Below are positions 11,307-23,453 of a DNA stretch of 64,000 nucleotides, in pieces; the stretch's first letter is position 1; the number at the start of each line of letters is the position of its first letter. The notes below the pieces were generated by a model, which made no database searches, was not told the DNA's origin, and saw only the letters and a list, made by a program, of their open reading frames with translations. Source of the DNA: Paulownia fortunei (taxonomy: Eukaryota > Streptophyta > Magnoliopsida > Lamiales > Paulowniaceae). Position numbers and translations under genes: made by a program. Where the stretch lies: positions 14,561,445-14,625,444 of the forward strand of contig CM033107.1 in NCBI GenBank assembly GCA_019321725.1, given 5' to 3'.

Positions 11307-14265
11307 TGTAACACCCCCACCACTAAATATAGATATTGATATAATAATAATTTTGATAAGGTAGCAGATGTGTGTGCATGTATATATATATATATATATT
11401 TGTCAAATGTAGCACTTTGATAAATAATAAAGTGTTTTCTCACATATAATCCCTTATATAGAAAAATCATCATTTATATAAAAACATAACACCCATCACA
11501 GTCACACTATTCTCAGACTTACTTACTATAACATTTCAATAGTTATATAGGATATAGCATCCCAAAGTTATAATACGATAGACTCAAAAATCAAAATAAT
11601 AGCTTATACTTTTGGAAGAAGTAAAGACATTTTGCATCTTGTAACCCTTTATATATAGACAATAATTTACACAATAATAATGATTGTAAAAATTAAAATA
11701 TGCCCACAACACAACCCAAAAGGTCGTCATCTATATACAAGGATCCTCAGAAGCCTATAGGAGCTTCAACAACCAGCTCAGTAAGTCTTAGAGTCTAACG
11801 TATCGCCATGCTTACCTACAATAATTACCTACATAAACCAACACTCAGTAAGTAAAAATCGTGAATGCTAAAAATGATGTGAATCACATGTAAAAGATTT
11901 CCAAGATATCAAGCTAAGAATACATACTCATGAATCAAAATATTTTGTTCAAAGTCATTTTCTTTCATTGGGCACTTGGCCCACTTACTATGCATCGAAA
12001 AGAGCTTTGTACAATATCAATAATCAAATGGGGAATAACGAATTGATACAGTCAAGTGGACTATCCTCCCGTGACCCCCAGAGATACACCCCCTATCTTC
12101 CCCTTTGATCACCCGAGAAGTCTCGCACCTGCGGCATCATCATAAAAAAGGCACAGTCAAGTGGACCATCATTCTGTGACCGCTAGAGGTCCACCTCATG
12201 TCTGCCCCTACAATCTTTCAGAAAGTCATCCCACTTCTGGTATCCAAAATATTACATAAGCATGCCTTGCATGCCTCGGTGCACTAGTAGTGGCCAATAA
12301 AAAAATTTCATTCTAAAAATCATAACGTGAATGCAAGATCTCAATAATGTTCATGTATTATGCATGCACGTGCAAATGCTAATGAATGGCATGCTCAATG
12401 CAACAAAAAATATTTTGTCTCATCACTTTCATGCATCACATGCATCAAAAAATACTTAATATACTTGTTATTACTCCTCTTCAAACATCACATCACAAAT
12501 AGTATAGATATTTCAAGAAATACTATGTTTATGCACTGTAGTTGCAAATGGATTTTTACTTACCTTTGATCGGTTGTGTGTTATTTCTAGATTTTTTAAG
12601 TATTACACCCCAACCCTAGATCTGAAACAATATGTAAAATACAAGATATCAATCACCATCCTCAATTAACAAGTTCATTATACCTAATGTAGTATAAAGA
12701 TCTTGAATCTCAGTTTAACTAAACAACCTTACCACTTAGAAACTATAACTGAATACAACCTTCTACGCACCTTTGTTCCACATCTTAAATGCATACTAAC
12801 CTCACTTAACTAATGTATTATAACTCTTATAACATCCCCATAAATTATAGGGATCAAATACACCACATCTATGTTGGAACATGTTAATGAAGCAAATGGG
12901 ACAGATTCACAACTTCATATTTTCTTGTTACCACATTAATTTGTATGATGATTTTGACACCCTTAGACATATTCATTTACTCCCCAATTTTTATTACACT
13001 TATATAACATAAAAAAAAATGTAACCATGTCATATAATGGCTAAAAATAACAGATATAGCTTCCTAAGTTCAGCTCTCTTCACAGCATACTGAAATAGAT
13101 TTTTCCTATTGTGACAGTTTTGCGCACTTTGCGACATTAATGGTTTTGGCACCCTTAAGTATATTTAATCACTCCCAAATTTTGACCACACTTAGATAAT
13201 ATATACACAGAGATAATCAGGTCATAGTATGGCCAAAACTAATGGATTTAATGTTGTAAAACCAGTCCCTTTCATACAGGACAGAATCTGAAATGCAATG
13301 GTGATAGTTTTGAGCATATCTTTAATTATCATGCCATATTTTAATTTCTAATCTATCCAAACCTATATACATAATCTTAACACCTATATAAACATGTTCA
13401 TAATGATAAATATAGAATTTACCCAAGGTTTCTTGCATATTTCAAGCTCAATAAACTAGAAATCAACATATATATAGATTTTACCCCTTAGTGGTTCTAC
13501 TATGTGTTTGCAACCACAAATCTATCTTTTATGCATAATAACCCTATTAACAACCTCTAAAATCATCATGAACAAGATAATAATTTTAATAAATCACAAA
13601 ACCCTCAAATAATATAAAAAATTGACATCAAAACTGTTGATGAACCTCACCTATGTCAGTTTCAGTTTCTACTCGTGGTTACTACTTCCTTCTGCTTCCT
13701 TTGCCCTTTTCTATCACTTGGAATCACTTAGGACCAAATTAAAGAGCTTTTGACATGAGTTTGGACCCTGAAAATGACTGAAAAATGGTTGAGGATCATG
13801 TAAATCTGACCTTTCACCCATATTTCAAGCATTGATCAGATGTATCTTACTATACATTAATTTTATTGCATCCTATTTTATTTACCACAAGATCCCATAG
13901 ATAATTCATAAGCTAATTTCCTAGTCGTTCATTTTATTTCTTACCCGATTGTTACCCGATTCTTGAATAATTATCCATATTAAAAATTATATAATCTTAT
14001 ATATAAATGAATATTATAATATCACCTTTCAATCATATTATCTTATGTCCAATGTCCCAAATATGTAATTTACTGATATATAATTTTGAAATATCTGGAT
14101 AAAATTGAATCAAACCGTATAAGCTTACTAGTAACAACTTTAACACTTCCAAAATTATAACCTATATATTCTATCTATATCCAATGTTGATCAACCTCAC
14201 TTTCTTCTTATTTCAATTTAGTGTTGATTACTTATATTATGAAGATCGACAACTAACATCATATG
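11307..14265 (-). repeat. Chr-2 LTR, outer end truncated
   Basis: On the plus strand it begins TGTAACACCCCC at 11307, the reverse of an LTR end. The start shares about 55 bases of clear similarity with the LTR stub at 51561-51620. The body matches 46560-48060 and, in reverse, 20656-23453. Sequence homologous to the far LTR end (CTTGGGTATTACA in 46303-46316) is missing. No primer-binding site lies left of 11307, so it is a 3' or solo LTR. A TA microsatellite lies at about 11381-11398. Small open frames at 11225-11473 and 12360-12569 are not genes. Confidence 0.75.
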
Positions 14266-14573
14266 AGATTTTCTAGAAAATTAATGATCAAATGTGATAA
14301 TAAGGTAAAACAACAGACCCAAAAGAAAACATGCTTGATTTCATTTAAAAAAAAAAAAGAACTAGAAAAACACACATTAAACACACAAGTCATAATATCA
14401 ACTATTCCCTCCCCACCTAAGGGAGACATTATCCCCAATGTTGAAAATAGATAAGAAAATAGAGTTTAAAAGATATCACCTAAAATGTGGCTTGTTGAAG
14501 AAATAAAGTTGAAACAACACAAAACACACACTATTAGTTGAAATCATTAAGGATAAATTTCATAGGCTAAGAG
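14266..14573. other. Unassigned 0.3-kb segment
   Basis: AT-rich, with an A run at 14346-14358. The part around 14400-14440 (CCCTCCCCACCTAAGGGAGAC followed by ATTATCCCCAATG) resembles the non-coding 3' sequence of Athila-like elements on the minus strand, compare 58940-58980. No gene is supported. Confidence 0.35.
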
Positions 14574-16867
14574 TGCAATGCACAATTCTCTCCTACTTAA
14601 CCAATAATAAGCATATTGCATGAATATGTATTTAATCAATATGCATTATCGAATTATGGCATACAAATAGCATGATTGCACGAACATGAATAATTGTTAC
14701 TATATACTCCAGGTATGTTTCAACATGCATTAGTACATGAAATATGAGATCAAACTTTTGTTTCTTGATTTTACATATTCCTTAAGTGCCTTTTTGCAGT
14801 GAAAAGCTAGGTATCTCGGTTAAGGAAGATTGATGTGTTGAATGATCATAAAATGAATTATTTTTTTCGCTCCATACTAGTTATATGCTAAAGTGATTAA
14901 TTGCCTAAATATTTACTTGCAATATGTTGTTACATTTGGCTAAGAACTAAAAGTATGCAAAATAGTGCAATTTAATTGGTTAGTTGACTAGGTTGCATAA
15001 AACCATTCTAAATCGCATTGCACTTGATTATAACACCAAAGTATCATTTTTTGTCATCTCCTTAGCCCATGAACGTGGATTTTGGCATGAGAAGACACCA
15101 AGCATGATGCAACTAATCATCACCCTCCACTTACCTCTCTTTAAAAAGTCAAAGAAATTATTTTCATCCATATTTCTTGTGCAAGCACCTCAAAAACAAC
15201 CAGCCCTTATTATCCCAAGTTTTTCCCAAATTTATACACTCTCATACTCACAAAAATTCAATTCAATCCATAGGAATTCATAGAACACAAACTAGAACAA
15301 GTTCCACCCTTTTTAAGCTTGAAAACCGTTGATTTTGAAGCTTAATTCCAACTTAATCAAGGTATATTCTTTTTCAATGTTTCTTATAATGAATTTGTAG
15401 TATCTTGGATGGTTACATATTTTTGTATGTTTTTGTATGATTGAAAACTTAAGTAAGTTACACTTGAAGCCAAAATCGAGTGTATTAAGCTAGTTTTTAG
15501 CAAAATTTATAGTCTTGTGAAATTGTTTAATTTACTTGTTTCTATTAATTTTGTAATGCTTATATTATGTTTGAAGGTGGCTACAAATTATTGTGAACAA
15601 TAGCAATTAGTTTGCTTAATTGAAGGGTACAATCAATTTAAGTTAGAATCAAGTTTACGTCATTTTAATTCGAATTATGTTCATATTTTAGGGGCTACCC
15701 TAATAATTATGTTTGAATTATTAGTTATTTAATGGCTGCCCTAATGTTTAATATCTTGAATTAGTAGTAAAATATGGAGTATGCATTATTTTTAAGGTTA
15801 TGTAATTGATATGGAATTATTTACAAAAGATTAAAAAGTGTATATGAACTTTAACTAGAATAGACTAAATGATTTATAAAAAGGATATTAATTGGTACAT
15901 GATTTGATTATGTTAGGCCTTTAACACATCATATCTTCCAAAGAGATTGGTCTTTTCACTTGCCACAAAGTGGACTTGAGGTAAGTTGAAACTTTCATTT
16001 GCTGTATCATAATAATTATATAATGTTGTTCATGTTTTAATGTGATTGTTATTATTTGTCAAATGATGCAATGTTTGATGCATTTATGGTTCATGAAGCA
16101 TGATACTATTAAGAATATAATGAGATTTTTGAAAAGAAAATATGGTACTTGATTGATGGTTGGGTAGACAAGGGACGTGGGAGGGACCGGTGGACCCAAC
16201 AAATAGTGGCAAATACTTGAGCTTGAAAAACCGGTATAGGAAAGCCATAATGAATGAGATAGAATACGGCTAATACCTGAGGTTAAAAGACCAAGTATGG
16301 AAACCCCGTAGTAGTACTCTTATAGGCCGATCATTATGAACAGGTTTCGAAAATAACGGTCTATCGCTATTAGTTAGATATCACACTTCAAGGGCCCTAA
16401 AGGATGATTATGAATGAAAGTTATTAAATTGAATATTGCATTTAATCATTTATGTGATTTGTATGTACGCTATTTGTTACTACATCAGTTTCACCTTACT
16501 GAGCCTTTAGTTCATTAGATTCATGTAATGCAGGTGTAAATATACAGGTTTAGAGGTTGACTGAGTCTCTAGAGTGGCCGGACAGAGATTTGTTCATATG
16601 CCATGCTTCGAGCTATTTTGTATCACATTTTAAAAACTTTATTTTATTTTTAAATAAGCCGCTCTTTTATGATTTTGTAAACAATTGTACTCAATTTTGA
16701 TATATGTATATGGTGTGTTTAAAACGATTCAAACTCTTTCTCTTATAGCTAAAAATGGAAACTTTTATTAAAAACCATAACTCTAGTAATGATGAAAAAT
16801 TAACATTTCTTAATTTAATTGTATCAACTTGTTTAGGTTCTACAGTTAGGTTAATGGATGTTATAAT
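14574..16867 (+). repeat. Chr-1 family LTR, inverted relative to Chr-1
   Basis: A full-length LTR copy on the plus strand, from TGCAATGC at 14574 to GATGTTATA near 16867. It runs parallel to 4021-1715 read in reverse. The left edge coincides with the LTR start inferred for Chr-1, which supports that boundary. No primer site follows and no pol precedes it, so it behaves as a solo LTR. The TATA position reads CCATGAACG, so its promoter is decayed. A 99-codon frame at 14984-15283 is the same LTR frame as in Chr-1. Confidence 0.82.
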
Positions 16868-17647
16868 ATTTAGATAACCTATGAACAATAACCCAATTCC
16901 ATTATCATGTACAAAATTTTTGAATGCCTTCCCATTTCCACCTAAAAATAAAAGCAAATCTAAGTCATTCCAACATATGAACTTTTACATATATCCCTTT
17001 TTTTGTGGCAAACTAAATATTAACAATATATTCCATAATAGTTCATCCAGTATCCAATATCTATATATTTTCTTAAGATCACAAACATCATTCAAACCAC
17101 TAAATAAAACAAATAAAAAGCTACATGATCATTACCTAAAACTTAGTCTTGTAATTTCGTATCCCTCATTTTCGCACCTATCTCTTATTAAGTGATCATA
17201 ATCACTTATTACAAAAATCTATTTAAGTGACTTTTCTACCTTTCATCTTAATGTTAACCTTTCATTGACCTTATTTTGAGCATTTGAAATTGGATCATAC
17301 AATATATTCACTTACTATTAATGTCCATCCTTTCTTCAAGTTCAACTCCTTTTTAAGTATATAGATATTTCAAGTATTTTGGTTTTATAATGTCATATGT
17401 AGTATTACATAAATAATCTAATTAACTCGAAGAGTGTTGAGTAACTTTTCTATATTGCATCAAACATATACCAAAACACAATGAGATACACCACTATACA
17501 CAATAAATAACTTATATCTAAAGTTAAAGTTACCACCGAAGCTCAAATCAATCCTCTTTAAGCAATTAGAGATTTCTTCCCACTTAGCAAACCATTCAAA
17601 TTTCATACACCTGCATATATGATGAAATAAAGCAATAACAACTACTA
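16868..17647 (-). pseudogene. pol: Chr-2 pol fragment (integrase to RNase H region)
   Basis: This segment aligns base for base with 49196-50130 of the Chr-2 element further right, including the integrase VDRLTEYAH-like region at its left end. About 170 bases present there (roughly 49632-49793) are absent here. Coding sense is minus, and stops are frequent in all frames. It sits between two plus-strand Chr-1 family LTRs that do not belong to it, so it is an orphan piece left by nesting and deletion. Plus-strand open frames such as 16881-17195 are shadows. Confidence 0.7.
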
Positions 17648-19642
17648 GGTAGATTGATGTGTTGAATGGACATAAAATTAATTATTAGTATTGCTCCATA
17701 CTTGTTACATTCTAAAGTGATTAATTGCCTAAATATTTGCTTGAAATATGTTATATTTGGCTAAAAACTAAAAGTATGCAAAATGGTGCGATTTGATTGG
17801 TTGATTGACTTCTAAACCGCATTACACTTGATTATAACACCAAAGCATCAATTTTTGTCATCTTCCTAGCCTATAAATATGGCTCTTTGCATGAGAAGAC
17901 ACCAAGCACGAGTCAACCAATCATCACCCTCCACTTATCTTTCTTTCGTATGTTAAACAAGTCATTTTTAGCCATGTTTTCTTATGGAAGCACCTCAAAA
18001 ATGATCAGCCCTTCTTCTCAAAGTTTCTCCCAAATTTCTACACTCTCATACTCACAAAAATTGAATTCAATTCATAGGAATCCATAGAACACAAACTAGA
18101 ATAAGTTTCTACCCTTTTAAACTTGAAAACCGTTGGTTTTCAAGCTTAATTCCAACTTAATCAAGGTATATTCTTTTTCAATGTTTCTTATGATGAATTT
18201 ATAGTATCTTATATGGTTACATGTTTTGGTATGTTTTTGTATGAATGAAAACTCAAGTGGGATAGAGTTGAAGCCTAAACCAAGCTAGTTAAGCTAGTTT
18301 CTAGCAAGATTGATAGTCTTGTGAAATATGCTTATTTTACTTATTTCTATTAATCTTGTAATGCTTATATTATGTTTGAAAGTTCCTTTAAATTATTGAA
18401 AATAATAGCAATTAGATTGCTTAATTGAAGGGTACAATCAATTTAAGTTAGAATCGAATGTACGTCATGTTAATTTATTTGCCCTAATAATTATATTTGA
18501 ATTATTAGTTATTTAATGGTTGCCCAAATGTTTAATGCCTTGAATTAGTAGTAAAATATGGAGTATGCATTGTTTTTAAAGTTATGTAATTGATATGGAA
18601 GTGTTTACAAAAAATTGAAAATTATGTATGATTTTAACTAGAATAGACTATATGATTTGTAAAAATAATATTAAATGATGCATGATTTGATTATATTAGA
18701 CCTTTAACACATCCTATCTTCCAAAGAAATTGACATTTTCACATAGCACAAAGTAGACTTGAGGTAAGTTGGAACTTTTATTTACTCCATCACAAGAATC
18801 ATATAATGCTGTTCATGTTTTAATGTGATTATCATTATTTGTCAGTGATGTAATGTTTGATGCATTTATGATTTATGAAGCATGATAGTATTTAGGATAT
18901 AATAAAATTTATTTTTGAAAAGGAAGTATGGTACTTGATTGATGATCGGGTAGACAAGGGATGTGGGAGCGACCAGCGAATCCAACAAATGGTGGCAAAT
19001 ACTTTAGATTGAAAAACCGATATAGGAAAACAATAATGAATGAGATAGAATACGACTAATACCTGAGGTTAAAAGACCAAGTATTGAAACCCTGTATTAT
19101 TTCTCTTATTAGCCAATCATTATGAACAGGTTCTGAAAACTACAGTCCATCACTATTAGTTAGGTACCACACTTCAAGGGCCTTAAAGAATGGTTTATGA
19201 ATAAAAGTTATTAAATAGAATAATGCATTTAATGATTTATGAGATGCGCATATATGTTATTTGTTATTGCATTAGTTTCACCTTACCAAGCCTTTAGCTC
19301 ATTAGATTCATGTGATACAGGTGGAAATGAAAAGGTTTTGAGGTTGACTGAGTCTCCACAGCAGCCAGATAGAGATTTGTTCATATGTCATGCTTCGAGC
19401 TGTTTTATTTTTAAATAAGTCATTCTGTTATGGTTTTGTAAACATATGTACTCAGTTTGGAAATATGTATATGGTGTGTTTAAAACAAAATGAAACAACA
19501 AATGAATTCAAGTTCTTTCTCTTACAGCCAAGAAGGGGATTTTTATTAAAACCATGACTCTAGTATTGATGAAAAGTTAATATTTCTTAACTTAACTATA
19601 TTAGTTTGTTTAGGTTCTGCAGTTAGATTAGGGGGTGTTACA
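17648..19642 (+). repeat. Chr-1 family LTR, start truncated
   Basis: The fourth copy of the Chr-1 LTR, plus strand. Its outer start is missing (it joins in at the AGATTGATGTGTTGAATG part) and its end is intact, GGGGGTGTTACA at 19642. It abuts the LOG-like pseudogene without any intervening base that I can assign elsewhere. This copy keeps a canonical TATA box at 17872-17879 that the other three copies have lost. Confidence 0.82.
17872..17879 (+). promoter_or_regulatory. TATA box in LTR copy
   Basis: TATAAATA within CCTATAAATATGG. At the equivalent position Chr-1 LTRs read CATAAATG (near 3517-3526 and 10438-10447 in reverse) and the copy at 14574 reads CATGAACG. It is a plausible core promoter of the family, best preserved here and pointing toward 19643. 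Confidence 0.55.
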
Positions 19643-20281
19643 GAGAGTCAAATTCGTTTTGCATTTTCGACCACTGTCCCTATTAGACCAATCTACATAG
19701 GCCAAGAATGGATTAGGTTTTGACACATATGCTAGAAGTTGATCAATCAGTTGGTCAGGTGTTAGAGCAGAAATGAGGATTCGTCTTGTAAACTGTGAAA
19801 TAAAATCTTATTTCACAGCATGATCTACAAAAGATAAACCAATAACATTAAGAACACCTATATGTTTCTGGTGAATGTTGAGTTATGCCTAAGAGATAAC
19901 TTGGAATAATTCCTCCAGTGTACCAAAACCTCTAGGTAGAGTGATGAATGCATTCGCATTGTTTAACATGTTACGCATTCTGTCCAAAATATGTGACACT
20001 TTTAGTTCATCTCCGAGGGTTATAGGTGTGATATTCTGTACTGTTAAAGTTTTTAGGATAACTCTTAAAACTTTGACTCCTCCTACATGAACAGAAGTAG
20101 CAACACTCCCCATTAATCCCAGATTGTCTTCTCCATACACTAAATAAATTTTTCTTTCTGTAAATGTTCTACCAAGGTTATGGGCTACCTCTATAAACTC
20201 GCCATTTTTTCCTAAATTGGATCCATAAAAGACACAAATACAGTTGAATTTGCAAGTGGAAGAGACTTCCATTTTTTTCAT
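19643..20281 (-). pseudogene. LOG-like cytokinin-activation enzyme, pseudogene
   Basis: From ATG at 20281 one frame runs 130 codons to a TAG at 19889-19891. The same frame then continues recognisably to 19643 with two more stops, 213 codons in all. It resembles plant LONELY GUY (LOG) proteins, which release active cytokinin bases from riboside monophosphates. Visible motifs: a CVFYGSNLGK nucleotide-binding start (residues 16-25; normally CVFCGS), LVYGEDNLGLMGSV (48-60; normally YGGG), the HVGG loop, and LPRGFGTLEE (115-124) where the family has PGGxGT. The segment after the stops reads LNIHQKHIGVLNV. The changes C19Y, GG to ED, G to R and TGG to TAG are all transitions at single bases. Introns usual in LOG genes are absent. 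The plus-strand LTR begins at its last preserved codon. A lysine-decarboxylase annotation would be the old name for the same fold. The family call is firm, loss of function very likely, and a retrocopy origin only possible. Confidence 0.85.
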
Positions 20282-20655
20282 TTTGAAAGTTAGTTATGTA
20301 AAAATATAGTGAATATGGTGCTATTTAGTGAGGTGTGAACAAGGAATGCATTTATTGCACGTATTTTCTTTTGTTAGAAAGGTTGAAAATAAGGACACAC
20401 AAAATTTAAAAATTATCGACTGACACGTGAATGTACATTTAGTTGTGATTGTGGCTCACATCTTTCTTTGGTTTTACGTCCAGTAACGGCTTAAACGCCC
20501 TCTATGGTTGAGAATATGCTTCATATCCAATTTTCTTATAAACTGGTAAATAAGGTCTTTTAATGTCAAATTTCCAAGACTATAATTCTCATATTCATCT
20601 CAAAAGTGATTCCATAAAATATGAATTACACGATACACTAATCCACATGAATGTG
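20282..20655. other. Upstream region of LOG-like pseudogene
   Basis: This 0.37 kb resembles no repeat elsewhere in the window and may be genuine single-copy DNA that came with the pseudogene. It contains a G-box core (CACGTG, 20423-20428). No open frame is supported and no TATA box is clear. Confidence 0.4.
20423..20428. promoter_or_regulatory. G-box core CACGTG
   Basis: A perfect palindromic G-box within GACACGTGAA, about 140 bases before the pseudogene ATG. G-boxes bind bZIP and bHLH factors in plant promoters. One hexamer may occur by chance, so this is only suggestive. Confidence 0.3.
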
Positions 20656-23453
20656 TGTGATACCCGAGCCTCTCACTACTCACTTGGCCAAATATGATTC
20701 ATGTATTACATGTTAATTGCGTGTTATTTGCATTTTTATTGACATTATACAATTTATTTTATTTTATACAATATTCTTAATTATTAAACTTAATTTTAAA
20801 GCTCTCACACGGTATTGATTATCGAATCCCCTAACCTAAATGGTCAATTATACATTGGGATAAGAATAAAATTAGGTATCATTATGATGAATATTACTAG
20901 GTTACACGTTATAATTTTAGAAGTGTCAATGGTGTCACTAGTAAGTTTATACAGTTTATTTTGATTTGATCAAGTTATTTCAAAAGTATGTATTTGTAAA
21001 TTACATATTTGGGACGTTAGACCTGATATTACATGATTTAAATATCATATTACAAGGTTCATATGTGTATGTGATTATAGAAATGCAAATTAGACGGTTA
21101 TGCAAGAATCAGTGGTATATCGGGTGAAAAATCGAATGAACGGTTAGGAAATTAGCATAGAAATTACCTATGGAATTGAATGGTCATTAAGATAGGTTGC
21201 AACCAAGTATAAATACATTGAAATACACTTGATTAGGGCTGCATAAATTGAGTAAAAATCAGTTTTAACCACAACTTGCCACCTCATGCTTTCTAATTAA
21301 ACTTAAGCAAGCATCTCAAGCTAACACCTCAAACCCTTCACACTTAAGCCAAGACGAGCTCTCATTTTCATCCATTTGAAGCTTCTAAATACACACCTTG
21401 AGGTCTCCAAGTACTTCAAAGTAATCCCAAGTTGAAATAAAATCAAGAAAAACAAAGGAAAAGTGATAACAATCAACTTGAACCAAAAAATCTGCATATG
21501 TGAGAATTTCTTGCGGTTTTGGCTATGGTTTTCAGATTTTTGAAGGGTTTATGATTTATTAAGATTTATATATTATTTATAAAGATGTTAGGATGTTATT
21601 TGTTGGGTCATGGTGCACAAAATAAGGATTTTTTATTGCAAATACGTAGTAGAAATTACTCTTGCAGAAATTATAACCTTGTTGTTTTGTTGTCTTTAAG
21701 GCTTCAAAAATGCATGAAATTATGAATAAAATTTATAATTATTAGCATAAATGTGTTTATATATGATTTCATATTATTGGAATGAATTTTCATAGGTTAG
21801 AAATTGGAATAGGGCATGATATTGAAGAGGTACTCAAAACTGTCACAATTGAATTACAGATTTTGTGTCGTGTGAAGGGGACTTGTTTTGTAGCATTATA
21901 TCTATTATTTGTGGCAAGGATATGAACTTATTGCCTCTATGTACATGTTATATAATTGTGATAAAAGTTTGGGAGCTATTGAATGTGTTTAAGGGTGTCA
22001 AAATGGTCAATGTCGTGAAGTGCTCAAAACTGTCAAGATTAAAAATCCTATTTTAGTGAGCTGTGATGGGGGCTGATTTGTCTTAGGTAAATAAAATAGT
22101 TTTGGTCCGTTTATGGCACGGTTACCTTTATATATATGTTAGATAAGTGTGGTAAAAATTTGGGAGCAATTGGATATGTTTAAAGGTATCAAAATTATTA
22201 CGCAACTCAATTGGACAGCAAGAAAATAAATAAATGAGAATCTGCCCCATTTTATATCTTGACATATTTCAACCTATACAAGTTGCTATTAAGTTCTAAT
22301 ATTTATGGATTTGTTATTAGAATTATATTACTTCAGTTACATGATATTGGGATGCATTTTAGATGAGAAATTAGGATAGTTAGAGGACTAGTTTATATTT
22401 TAGTTGGTAACTTGCAAAATTTGAGTATTGCCTAGCTAACCTTGAAACTTAATGTCTTAGTAGGATATTAGGATATTGAATTTGTCAAATTAGGAATGGT
22501 GTTTGATGTTAGATATATTCATAGATTTGTGTGGCACCTAAGGTTGGGAAGGGGTACCTAAAGTACCTATAGTAAGCCGCAACAAGATCAAAGGTAAGTA
22601 AAGATTTATTTGTAACTACAACTATACATAGTAAATGTGTGATTTATATGTAATATCATAGATCATATGTGCATGGCAGAGGGCATATATTACTATCATT
22701 CATATCCATTAAGCATACATAAATGGGCATTGGCACGTGCATGCATCATATACAAGCATTGTGATAAATCTTGCACTACACAGCATGATTTTGAGAAAGG
22801 AAAATATTTTGCTGACCACTACTAGTGCACTGAAGCATGCATGAATTTGCATAGTTGTATGCATGGATTTGTAGGTTCGCGTGCATGGATTTGCATGCTT
22901 ATATCATTATGAGCTATTGGATTATGGCAATGTATAGAGCTCTTTTTTGGTGCATGGGATAGTAACATTGGTTAGGGGCCCAAGAAAGAAATGATTTTCA
23001 GAAAAATATTTTGATGCATGAAATTGCATTATGGGCATAGCATTTTGAGATGCATGACTTGATATTATGAACAATTCTTTGACATGCATAATCTTTACTT
23101 GTTGAGCGTTATCTCATATAGTTTATGCATTATAGGTGAGCACAGCGATGTTTGAAGCATCTTTTATTGGCTGGGCGACTGTTGGAGGTCATACAGGTGT
23201 CTAAGGGAGTGTTTACATGGATGACGACCTATTGGGCTATTTTGTTGGCTTGTTATATTCTTAGTTTGTTATATTATATTTTGAGACTGGTACTGTATTT
23301 CACTTTTAAAACTTTAGTATAAACAAGTATGTAAATATTGTGATCGTTATGGGTGTTGTGTTTTTATATAAATATTGATCATGCTATGTGAAAAAGTATT
23401 TTAAACAGGGTTGTGCATGTAAAAATTGATTTATCCTTTCTTAAAGTGTTACA
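20656..23453 (+). repeat. Chr-2 LTR, complete, probably solo
   Basis: Starts TGTGATACCCGAGCC and ends GTGTTACA, 2798 bases, the reverse complement in layout of 11307-14265 and 44314-46316. No primer site follows at 23454 and no polypurine tract precedes 20656, so it looks like a solo LTR left by LTR-LTR recombination. The flanks ATGTG (20651-20655) and AAAAA (23454-23458) do not match as a target-site duplication. A TATA-like TATAAATA lies at 21208-21215. Confidence 0.78.
21208..21215 (+). promoter_or_regulatory. TATA box in Chr-2 LTR
   Basis: TATAAATA within AAGTATAAATACATTG, about 550 bases into the LTR in the sense direction. It is a plausible U3 promoter of the family; activity is unknown. 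Confidence 0.45.
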
